Below, in pieces: positions 24,401 through 32,821 of a DNA stretch of 32,821 nucleotides; the first letter of the stretch is position 1; every line of letters starts with the position of its first letter. The stretch is from the NCBI GenBank assembly GCA_009602725.1, contig WELB01000043.1, positions 763,415 to 796,235 of the forward strand. Direction: 5' to 3'. Both the position numbers and the translations under genes were made by a program. Under the pieces are notes generated by a model. The model was not told where the DNA came from. It did no database searches and saw only the letters and a list, made by a program, of their open reading frames with translations. The stretch is from Spirogloea muscicola (Eukaryota > Streptophyta > Zygnematophyceae > Spirogloeales > Spirogloeaceae).

Positions 24401-27400
24401 TCAGCAGTGTGCTCAATACGCCTCTTCTGAGCCTTCCTTCTAGATCCATTTTTCCATCTTGTGACTGCGGGAAGTACGGGTCCAGCACAGTCAGGTGTGT
24501 AAGCACAGGTATTGAGGAGCTATGGGCTGTGGATGGATTTTTGGCCTGACGAGGCTTCTCCTTCAATTTTGATGCAGACGGCACAGGCGCAGAGGGATGC
24601 GCAGGCCCACGACAAGGTGCAAGCAGTCGCCGATGCTCGGCAAACAATCTGCTCGTAAGATCTGTGCTTGATATCTCACTTTTGGGTATCTCATTGGCTG
24701 GAGGTATGCTAGTATTGCTGGCTCACCTCTCCAGAAATGTCAGCCAGTTCTTGCTCCGCCGCCAACTCTTTTCCTACTCGAGATGGTTCATCAGCATACC
24801 TGATTTGGTCTTGCTGTACAATGTGTATGCAGCTTGGAAGCCACCATCAGTGGCTTGAAAGTCGAGCAGCAGACCCTTGACGAAGCTGAGCAACAAGAAA
24901 GAGCAAAGGTGGCTGCAGCCATCTGAGATGTCTTTACCCTTGCATCCATGACTGAGACGCCTGCTGAGAGTATTGCCCGCTTCTCACCCGCTTTGGAATG
25001 AATGAGCTGTTGCGAGTCCCTCAGTATCCATTGTCTGAACAGTGGCTCCACTGCTGTGTCCGTGCATGCCAATGTCACAGGTGGCTGACTTGAGAAGGAA
25101 GATCAGTGAGGTTCAGGCCTGGCAGCGTAGGATACAAGCTCAACAAAAGAACAAGGTGCCCTTCTCAATCTTGTGTAGGATTACTGTACTCTGGTATCCT
25201 GAGGCCCACTGCCCTGTTGCCAGTCACAGCACTTGACTTTTGAGCATGACGATGTCGCCCCACTAGTTGGAGTCTGGCTGGCCAGGCAAGGATGTGACAC
25301 ATGCTCATTTGCGCTGGATCTGTCATACAGGTGACGGCGTTCGGGGGTCAGAAAGTTATACAGCTACTTCGACAGATTGAGCTCATGCAACATCGCTTCA
25401 CCGACCCCCCCATAGGCCCACTAGGGGTGCACCTGGTACATGGCAGGATGGCAGAGAAGCACATCGTGCTTGGTCCGCTGTATCATGCGTAACACCAGCT
25501 GGACTGCTCATACCTGTGTGCCACGCTTGCGGGAGCAAGAAAGAATGACCTGATCGAGGCAAGCTTGATCTTGCAGACATTGGTAGGCGAGACTGACTAC
25601 TCTTTGGCGGTTGAGGTAGCAATAGGGAAGCAGCTTGACTCCTTCGTGGTCACGAACCTGGAAGACTCCCATACCCTGCGGCAGTTGGCAAAAGAGATCA
25701 ATTTCCACAACCTCTCCATCCTCATCTACGACTTTGGGAGACCGAGGTGATGCAGCTCACTGTTGTATGCTTGCATCAGCAACTCCGTCACAATTGCTTC
25801 TCAAGATCCTCGCTTTTCTTCCAAACTACTTTCCCTGTGTCACTGGCATACCCATGCAATTCAGATCAGCATTGATTGCCTTCTCTCTTGGTGCTGTAGT
25901 CTTGGCTCTGTAGTCCTCAAGTTTCATCAAAACAGATGCTCATGACAGCTCCAGAGAGTTGACTTAGCAGCGAGTACTTGGACAGATTGTATTTCACGAC
26001 CTCTCTTTCATGTCAACAGGATTCAGCCACCAGAGCACATGATGCCACGCGGCAGTCTGCTGACTGTCTTGGGAGTGCTAAATACAGACAGCAGTGTCGT
26101 ACACAATGTGCTCATTGACCAGGTGTCTATCATACATATCCTCAAGCACTCCTTCAATGTATAAGCCCGTTACCGCCACCCACATTATTGCTCGACGATG
26201 GTTGACATAAGCTGACCTTGCTGTGAATCGTATTCTCTACAGGCGCACATTGAGCGCGTGGTGCTGGTTGATAATTTCCAAAACGGCAAGCATGTGGCCT
26301 TCGATCGAAGTCAGGCAAATATCAAGGAGTGCATAACCCTGGAGGGGCTCCGCATGTACGTATGTCTTGTGTCCACGTGTGGCCAGGCCGACTCTGTAGC
26401 TCATTGAAGGTGGTAGCCACAGCTGTGGTAAGCGCGTGTGCACTGGTACCTTACTGCCACGACGCAAATGTCTACCACTCACCAAGGCAAGCTGCCTTGC
26501 AGTCTTGCACCTGTGAAGAAAGTCAAGGCTTGTCCTGTTGTCGTGATGGTGCAAGCAAGCCACGCCTCCACTTCAGGTACGTCCGAGAGGGGCAGGAGGT
26601 CTCTCGGAAGGAAATGCACACTCAAGGAGCAGGAAGGTTAAGCAGGAACATGGCAGATGAGCTGGCATCTGCTGAGAGGGAGCTTGCTGAACTCAACCAG
26701 CAGCTAGCTGCCGACAACAAGAGAATGCAAGAGGCGCTCCAAGCTCGCCGTCTTCTGGAAGACAACCTTAAGATTGTGGAGGTAGCTTTGTGATCTTTCT
26801 TTGCTAACAAGCTACACTAGGTGTGAGATTGCACCTCTAGGTACGAGTCCTCGGACAAGATATTAGATCGCCCCCTGGCCAACTTGCGTCCGGCTTACAT
26901 GGCCCTAAACCCTAAAGCTAAACCCTAAAGCTAAGACGTTGTTATGGCTCATCAGACGGACTTAAGGAAGGCCAAGGTAACGTGGCGTACGGCTGACATT
27001 GAGTTGAAAGAGACGCAACAAGAAGATGCTCTCAACAAGCAGGAGGGGGTTGCTGACAACGTGGGAGAGCTTGAGGAAGATTTGCAGGTCTGTGTCCCCG
27101 TCAGGGATTGTGAGTCTTGGAACAAAGGAGCCCAGGTTGTGGCTCAGGAGTTCCACAGCAGTCCAATATTGTGGCTAACCTTGCAGAGCAATGAGTTCAT
27201 CTGCTGTTATGCCCCATCTTATCCAAGTTTCAGATGAAAATGGCAGAAGCTGAAGCAACAATTACTCGATCAGTCCAAGGATCTCCAAAATTTGGAGAAG
27301 AGGCTTGCAACGGCCTCCTGCAAGTGGGAGGAGGCTCAAAAGAGACATTCTTCTCACCAGGGTAAGTAGACCCTGTGCATGCAGTTGTGAGATGTGTGAC

Positions 27401-29975
27401 TGTCCTGACATGGTTCTTGGTATGTGCAAGGTTGGTTTGGTCCGAGTTGGGCATCAGTTGACTGCGCACTGTGCACTCACCCACCTGCTCTAGGTAAACT
27501 ATGCTGCAGCTCTTGTGTCTCTGTCAGCACTCAACGAACTCATGATCCTCGCAAGGTTCAGGGAAGTTGAAAGAGGCCCTTAAAGTACTGGATGTTGCTG
27601 ATCGGGAGATGAGTGAGGTTGGGGCCAAGCTGACAGAGGCCAAGCGAGTATACTCCTTACCTTCTCTGAGTATCAAGTGTCAAGTATTCAATATGGTGTC
27701 AGTGCACACTTGAGAGTCTGCCTTATTTGCTTCATCGAGGACTCCACGACTGCATGCTGGCTCATGTGCTTGATTGTGTATTCGTGTAATCGCTACTGAA
27801 TCGCTTCAAAATCTGCTCATATGGGCAGCATGTGTTGCACTATGAAGCATTTTTGCAAAATGATATGGAGGATTTGATAAGTAAGAACACTAAGGAGCTG
27901 GAGGAGATTCGGCAGAGGCGACAGGTACTCAACCTCCGCATCCCTCATGGCAAGCAACTTCAAAGTGCTCGCGCGGTGTAAAGTACTTCAGTACATAAGT
28001 AGAAGACCGAGTAGCTACTCTAGATTGAGCCCAAAGCTCCTACTAGATAGTGCGTAGGTGTACGATTTTGACGTAGAAGCCACCTTCTGACAGTCAGCAG
28101 CTGCTGAAGCTTCCGCCAAGTGCTCCGAGGAAGAAGCTTCTGCTCTTGGACCATGCAATCTCACCATGGAAGGGCTTCGAGCCAAGGTGACGCTACTGCA
28201 AGAGAGGATCGACAGGGACAGCAGAAGGTATTGCCCCAGCGGCCCTGTTGCTGCGGTTGGTGATGACATACTTCAAGATCATGTCTTATCTACTGTGCTG
28301 CTATTAGATTCAAGGAGCTGAAGTCGGATGCTGCAGGCAGAATACGAGCAACGAGGAGCTAGTTCGAGAATACCAAGATGTTGCAGACCAGGTTTCAGAA
28401 AGAGTGCGCACGCTTGAAGTTGGCCATGAGCGCTATAAGGTGCAAACCACTTGGTGACCCAGGTCTGCCTGCCTGTCATCAGCTGACATTAACTGTCAGG
28501 CTGACCCCTGATTGTGCAGTAGGGTGAAAGACGTGCTTGTCTGTTGAGGTTCTAGTCTGTGACTGCACTTCGTAATGGCAGCGATTGAGGTCTCTGATGG
28601 CTATCCGGGCAAAGGGACTGCTACAGATGGCCAAGCACCTCAAGAGTCAAGCAAGTTGGCTGTGAGTTGTTCATCACCTGAGCTGTGGAAGTGGGCATGG
28701 TTGCACGTGTGCGCTCTAAGCAAAGGTGGACTAGACCGGTCCTTAAACACGATTGTCTACAAACTGGTAAACAGCTGTCAACAACTTTATGCACCATTGA
28801 CAGCAGCGTGCATCAAAGCAGCGTCACGCCCTCGGAAGTGCAGGTTCAACAGCCATCTGTTGCGGAAAGGTTTTCGTGGCAAACTGGACATTGACTATGA
28901 CAAGAACGCGCTTGAGCTGAAGGTGTGTCAGCACCAAAATGTGGACACTGAGGCACTCTGTCTTTAGCTGACATCAACACTGGGCTTCAGGTAGCAGAAG
29001 CTGCTTATACGTATACGTATGGGCTGGCCTTCTCACAGGGAGCAACTCTGTCAACAGGTGGTCATGCCGTCTGACAGCTCGGGAACAGCCGTGAAGGACA
29101 CTCGAGCTCTATCAGGTCAAGCAACCATGTATATTCTGATGTCTCTTGCAAGGGCTAACGTGCCTTGCAAATGATTTGATACTCTATCAGTTGCATGTCA
29201 TACCTACAGGCTTCCAAATCGCCTGCAACCCGTGACTCGTGCCAGTAGCAGATAGATTAAGAATGATCAGTATGAACGAAGGAAGTTCCTGGCTGCCGCC
29301 ACATGGAAGTCAAGGTCACAACATAATCTGACACCTGATAGGTTGGGCTTTGGAAGGGGGCGAGAGGTCATTCTCGACACTGGCATTTGTGTTGACTTTG
29401 CATGGCATGTCTGAGTCGCCAATCCGCGCCATGGATGAGTTTGACATCTACATGGTATGTCAGGGTGCCCATGTCGATCATCCTGTCTTTGCTTGTTGGC
29501 GTCCCTAGGCAGGACCGCTCCGTGGATGCGTCCAATATGAGGACACATTTGGCTCGTTTGTGAGGCATAGAAGCCTTGGACTGCATATCTGTAGCATCAT
29601 CTTGCACGGTTGTCATTTGGGACATGCCAGAGCGATAAGACATCTGCTTCATGTAATTGCAACTTCCACGTACAAGAGCATTGCTCATCTGATGCAGATG
29701 CTGCTGGATTGTCCAGGATGATGTGACAAGAAAGATATGCCTGGAGACTCTGGTGAAATTCGCCACCTACGAAGGATCTCAGTGGATCTTCGTCACCCCC
29801 CACGATATCAGGTCACTCAGACATGTCAACTCTTGACCGAAGGCACATCACAATGTGTTGCATAAACATGAATCTACTTTGACCCCCTTGTCACATGGTT
29901 TCAACGTACCCTTCTGGCAGCATGGTGGAACCAGGACCCCTGCTCAAGAAGCAGCAGATGCGTGCACCCCGGTAA
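21461..29975 (+). CDS. SMC6: Structural maintenance of chromosomes protein SMC6
   Basis: ABC-type ATPase of the SMC5/6 complex, which acts in recombination repair and chromosome maintenance. The model has about 29 exons and roughly 1,050 residues, the usual plant SMC6 length. It begins with ATG at 21461, then [14 protein letters not shown] and Walker A GQNGSGKSA. After coiled coil comes the hinge ([28 protein letters not shown]), a second coiled coil, the signature [11 protein letters not shown], Walker B/D-loop [10 protein letters not shown], then [14 protein letters not shown] and the C-terminus KKQQMRAPR with TAA at 29973-29975. Phases agree at almost all junctions. Two places are unresolved: the exon around 23750-23810 and the exon before [15 protein letters not shown] (28440-28850). 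The first intron splits the Walker A serine codon; another splits the first glycine of the signature. Confidence 0.95.
21864..22172 (+). other. GC-AG intron (SMC6)
   Basis: Donor GCCAG|GCACGC, acceptor gtagcag|CTAC. The split codon AG|C restores the conserved Ser-Tyr after the FIQHEA peptide, exactly as in SMC6 homologues. I find no GT donor nearby that keeps phase. Confidence 0.75.
23162..23273. repeat. 8-nt periodic TCACN4 array in an SMC6 intron
   Basis: Fourteen consecutive 8-nt units of the type CTCACCGC / CTCACCTC lie in register, followed by a degenerate, out-of-register continuation to about 23316. The array lies in the SMC6 intron 23147-23456 and shares period and TCAC core with the array at 18461-18580. 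Confidence 0.9.
23740..26781 (+). other. SMC6: SMC6 coiled coil and hinge exons
   Basis: Exons: about 23755-23939 (start and a possible internal intron uncertain), 24247-24381, 24578-24654, 24833-24908, 25081-25155, 25331-25435, 25577-25746, 26020-26122, 26243-26355 and 26577-26781. Heptad-type Glu/Gln/Lys-rich sequence ([18 protein letters not shown]) leads to the hinge, which starts KNKVTAFGG and contains [10 protein letters not shown] joined to [17 protein letters not shown]. The second coil begins in [20 protein letters not shown]. Confidence 0.85.
26903..26934. repeat. Interstitial telomere-like repeat in an SMC6 intron
   Basis: CCCTAAA CCCTAAA GCTAAA CCCTAAA GCTAA: three perfect CCCTAAA units plus variants, inside the intron 26782-26955. 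CCCTAAA/TTTAGGG is the plant and Chlorella telomere unit. Confidence 0.9.
26956..29975 (+). other. SMC6: SMC6 C-terminal coiled coil and ATPase lobe
   Basis: Exons 26956-27087, 27247-27361, 27562-27647, 27829-27924, 28094-28227, 28337-28439, an unresolved exon ending at 28922, 29058-29115, 29357-29454, 29717-29811 and 29921-29975. The unresolved exon ends [20 protein letters not shown], matching the family; its start was not found and about 25 residues of coil expected before it are not identified. The last exons hold [44 protein letters not shown] and [15 protein letters not shown]. Confidence 0.85.
29007..29020. repeat. 14-bp perfect palindrome ATACGTATACGTAT
   Basis: Self-complementary sequence within the SMC6 intron 28923-29057. 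It is two ATACGT steps overlapping and could be simple-sequence expansion. Confidence 0.9.
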
Positions 29976-30927
29976 AGACTGCAACTCAGCAGCGCAAGCG
30001 ACAAGACTACTAGAACCTCCACCATCCTATCAATGACATACATTTGGGCTCAAAGGGAGGGCCTTCTGCCCAGTTTGAGCTGATCAAGTAGTCGTCAGCA
30101 GAGCTTCCATGACCAAGAAGCGTGGCTTCTCCAAACCGCACTGCTCTGTGAATGGCAGCGCAAGAAGCTTGACAAGATGGGCAAGGATTCTTGCATTGGG
30201 CAGTGGGCAATGGGCATGGGGCGAATTGGCACCCAAGTACTTTGATCATAGCGCAGTTGCAGACGCAGCAACCCCAAAAGAGCAAGGTAAGTGGAATAGT
30301 TGGTACCATAATGGGCAAAGCAAGAGAGGATGCTCTAAGAGCATTGCTCAGATTGTCAGCGGGACACAATAAACAAAACCAACATGACGCTGTTTGCTGA
30401 GCGATGGATTGAAGAGAAGATGGAGCATGCATCACCAGATCTGCTTCAGTTTTGGCACCAGTGAAGGATCCTCAAATACAATGTCACAAGGGACAGCCTA
30501 GCATTCAAGGCCAACGAGCAGAAGTTCTTTGAGGCTCTCTGCAGCATCAGGCTTGACTTCGGGCTGCTTGAGAGGTGATAGCAATGGCCATTTCCCCTCC
30601 TTCCCTTCTGCGCCCCCAACACCCGAAAGCTACAAAGTGACACCTGCATTGCAAGCGCGACGCTGCATGGGCTGTATGATGGCTGGCCATCCAGCCGGGT
30701 GCCAGGGACTCGCTAACAAGAAGGTGGGTGGCTGTCCCCCTTGGCAACCAGGTCTGGTGCTACATATTGATGAGAGTTCTGCAAGTGACTTACCGTGCAG
30801 CTATGTGCAGAGGTGGCGTATGCTTAGCTCCGCCATGTCCCCACCACCTCCATGGCACTGCAGCAGCAGACTTGCATTCACAGGAGCATTTCATCGCGAA
30901 TTGTGCCCCCAACGACAGGCGGCCCGG
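29976..30927. other. SMC6-PRP3 intergenic interval
   Basis: It holds the SMC6 3' untranslated region, the unrecognised segments at 30084-30578 and, from 30579 to 30927, sequence that probably includes the PRP3 3' untranslated region. In 30579-30927 short open pieces exist on the plus strand (for example ATLHGLYDGWPSSRVPGTR near 30659-30715) but nothing I can assign. Confidence 0.5.
30084..30578 (+). CDS. Unrecognised coding-like segments with an in-frame TGA
   Basis: Two stretches look coding but I recognise no family. The first (30084-30236) reads FHDQEAWLLQTALLCEWQRK, then KLDKMGKD, and ends at a possible donor CAA|GTACTT. The second (30339-30578) contains MTLFAERWIEEKMEHASPDL from ATG at 30384, is interrupted by TGA at 30462-30464, and continues in the same frame as RILKYNVTRDSLAFKANEQK and FFEALCSIRLDFGLLER to a second TGA at 30576-30578. 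Composition is typical of a soluble helical protein. It lies 108 bp past the SMC6 stop and 350 bp before the convergent PRP3 stop. It may be a small gene, a pseudogene, or a gene with an unrecognised intron over the TGA. No start codon was found for the first stretch. Confidence 0.35.
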
Positions 30928-31260
30928 CTAGTCTTCGGGAAAATTGACAGCCAGGTCCCAGTAGTGCGCAACTCCCTTGTCAGCAAGGAACTTGCGTGCA
31001 GCAGCTGTGGTCCGAGACTGCTGAATGGCAAAGTTTGGGAATGCGGGGGCAGGTATCACGCCCTGCCACACGAGCTGGCACGCCGCCGGTTTTCCACTGC
31101 CCTGGCCTGCACCAGTGTCACCCCCTTGGCCATCCTCATCCTTGGCGCTCCGGGCGGCTGCCCAGTCAATGCGGTGCAGCATAAGCCTGCAGTAGCGCTT
31201 GATCGCCTTGGGGGCGCCCTCAACGACCACACAGGATGGTGCACCATCGCACAGCGCCGC
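30928..31260 (-). other. PRP3: PRP3 C-terminal DUF1115 (ferredoxin-like) region
   Basis: The last about 110 residues contain CVVVEGAPKAIKRYCRLMLH, a linker rich in Gly, Asp and Ala (about 31095-31145), then QLVWQGVIPAPAF and the conserved end. In the family this module contacts U6 snRNA; the Gly-rich insert lies where homologues vary in length. Confidence 0.8.
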
Positions 31261-32821
31261 ACAGCCGGTCAGGTGGTTCTCCTGTGAATTGATGTCCACT
31301 TTGAAGCGAGTCTGCGGATGGGCAAGGCAGCCCTCAGGCACGCGGAACACGGCCGCCTCCGTTTCTTGCAAGCCCGCACCCCCAGTGGAGCCCTGGAAGA
31401 GGCGCCGCTCCTTCTTTTGACGGCGCTCGGCGGGCGTAAGCATTCGTGCGAGGTTGCGGTCGGCGTGCGCCTGCTCCCTGCCTGCTGCGGCTGTCCGGAC
31501 TTCCTGCTCCAGGCGCGTCGGGTCCTGCACCGCCTCGTTGCCCAGCACCTTCATCAGGTTGCTCATCTTCACCTTGGCCTTGGGAGGCTCCAGCAAGCCC
31601 TGCCGGATCATCTCCTGCCGCTCCTTCTCGCGAGCCAACCGCCGCTGCGTCCGCAGCTTCTTGCGCTCCCGCGCGGTTAGCCTCAGCGGCTGCGGAGGCG
31701 GGGGAGGGGCCTCAGCAGGGGGCTCGATCGGCACGGGATGCTCGACCAGCGCGGTTATTCTCTCGGCCTTGATGGCAGAGAGGCCCGACGCCACGTCGGC
31801 GTAAGTCCCGGTGGACAGCAGCCCGACGTCCCTACAAGGAAACCGGGCATGTCATGAGCTGGATAGAGGCGGGCCGTGGAGTTGTGGCCCTGACTTTGTG
31901 GACCTTGGACCCCAACGCGGACGCACTGAAAGCCGCAGGAAACACGACTGAGCCCCAGGGGTATGAAGCTAGCCCTGAATGAACATGTCCCGGAGTGGAA
32001 GTTGAGTGTCTTACCACCACTCAACGCCCGGAATGCGCTCCTTCTTCTTCTTCTCTTCGGCAGGAGGCTCGGCCAAGGGCCTCTCTCCAACCTGTATGAG
32101 GTTGGGGTTGATGTCATCCTCGCCCCTCTTCTTGGTCAGAGTGTCCTGCCGCGCCTTCATCTCCTTTGCCTTGGCTTCGCCAAATTGTGCCTGCGTGCAG
32201 GGCAGCGCAAGGGGGCCCTTCTCTCAGACTCGTACATCACCCGAGCATGTGACACATGAGCGTGTGGTGCGCGGCGCGTTGCAGAGCAGAAGCAGGCCAA
32301 TAAGGGTCGCTGTCAGCTGGCAACCCTAAACCGCAAGCCCCAAACCCGACAGCCCTAAGTGTTGGGAAATGGCCTCCTTGTCGGCCGCTCTCCCTGGTGA
32401 TGAGCAGCAGCAGGGCGGTGGCGTACCCGCAGGCGGTCGACCTCGGCGCGCTTGGACCAGACGCCCTCGTCCACGAACTGGAAGGCGGCGCGGCGCGGGC
32501 GCAGGAGCTTCTTGCGCGCGTCGGAGCCGACGCGCGCGTCGAAGTGCGCGGAGGTCTCGTCGTCGGGCTCGGGGTCGAGGAGCCGGAACGCCTCCTTCTT
32601 GGCCTTGTTGATGTTGACCTTGAGCGTGGACACGGGGCCCTGCCGCGCCCGCCGCTCCACCACGCGCCCCGCCTCGTCCACCTCGCGCCCCAGCGCGTCC
32701 AGCCGCAGCACCGGCGCCTTCTCGCCCCGCGGCGTGCCGCCGTCCGCGGCGCCGACCGCCGCCAGGCCGCCCAACACCGACCCCGCGGGCTGCTGGAAAC
32801 CCAGCTGCGCCGCCAGCTGCT
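30928..32821 (-). CDS. PRP3: U4/U6 small nuclear ribonucleoprotein PRP3 (5' partial)
   Basis: Core U4/U6 di-snRNP and tri-snRNP protein; it holds U4/U6 together for spliceosome assembly in the nucleus. Exons on the minus strand: >32821-32427, 32190-32015 and 31831-30928, with matching phases (CGG|gtacgc, then TG|G across intron 2). About 490 residues are visible; the frame is open to the window edge, so the start lies beyond. The PRP3 domain runs through AAFQFVDEGVW, RLRAQFGEAKAKEMKA, DDINPNLIQVGERP, ERIPGVEWWDVGLLS, RKKLRTQRRLAREKERQEMI and MSNLMKVLGNEAVQDPTRLE. The C-terminal DUF1115 part includes RFKVDINSQENHLTGCA, CRLMLHRIDW and the closing YWDLAVNFPED before the stop at 30928. Exon 1 is GC-rich. 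Intron 1 (32191-32426) carries telomere-like repeats. Confidence 0.95.
32324..32358. repeat. Degenerate telomere-like repeat in PRP3 intron 1
   Basis: CCCTAAACC GCAAGCCCCAAACCC followed by GACAGCCCTAA: one perfect CCCTAAA plus degenerate copies, in the intron 32191-32426. Confidence 0.7.

Overview
This is nuclear DNA of a photosynthetic eukaryote, most likely a chlorophyte green alga of the Chlorella/Coccomyxa kind (Trebouxiophyceae). The evidence is dense short spliceosomal introns (mostly about 80-400 nt, GT-AG with a few GC-AG), plant-type protein families that align best with Arabidopsis-style orthologues, mixed GC with very GC-rich gene starts, and short CCCTAAA (TTTAGGG-type) telomere-like arrays inside introns. 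I see no operons, CRISPR arrays, insertion sequences, tRNA or rRNA genes. The exon models below were built by hand from splice sites, reading phase and remembered protein families. The exact family placement was not checked by a database search.

Layout: (1) 2-15118, + strand: the 3' part of a giant BEACH-domain gene of the plant BCHC type (neurobeachin/LRBA relatives), about 41 exons, with ConA-like, armadillo/DUF4704-like, PH-BEACH, BEACH and WD40 regions in order; its 5' end lies outside the window. (2) 15119-19498: 4.4 kb with no gene I can defend, but containing a perfect 22-bp inverted repeat, a 17-bp tandem duplication, a GC island, a G14 run and an 8-nt-periodic TCAC array. (3) 19499-21347, - strand: complete 7-exon SC35 (SRSF2-type) splicing factor. 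(4) 21461-29975, + strand: SMC6, about 29 exons, head to head with SC35 across 113 bp. (5) about 30084-30578, + strand: coding-like segments I do not recognise, with an in-frame TGA. (6) 30928-32821, - strand: PRP3, the U4/U6 snRNP protein, 5' end beyond the window.

The genes are ordinary housekeeping functions (membrane-traffic scaffold, splicing factor, SMC5/6 DNA-repair ATPase, tri-snRNP protein) and nothing indicates that they form one system. Unusual points are mostly at the DNA and intron level: four phase-supported GC-AG introns, two 8-nt-period TCACN4 arrays at separate loci, telomere-like repeats in two introns, and two perfect hairpins.
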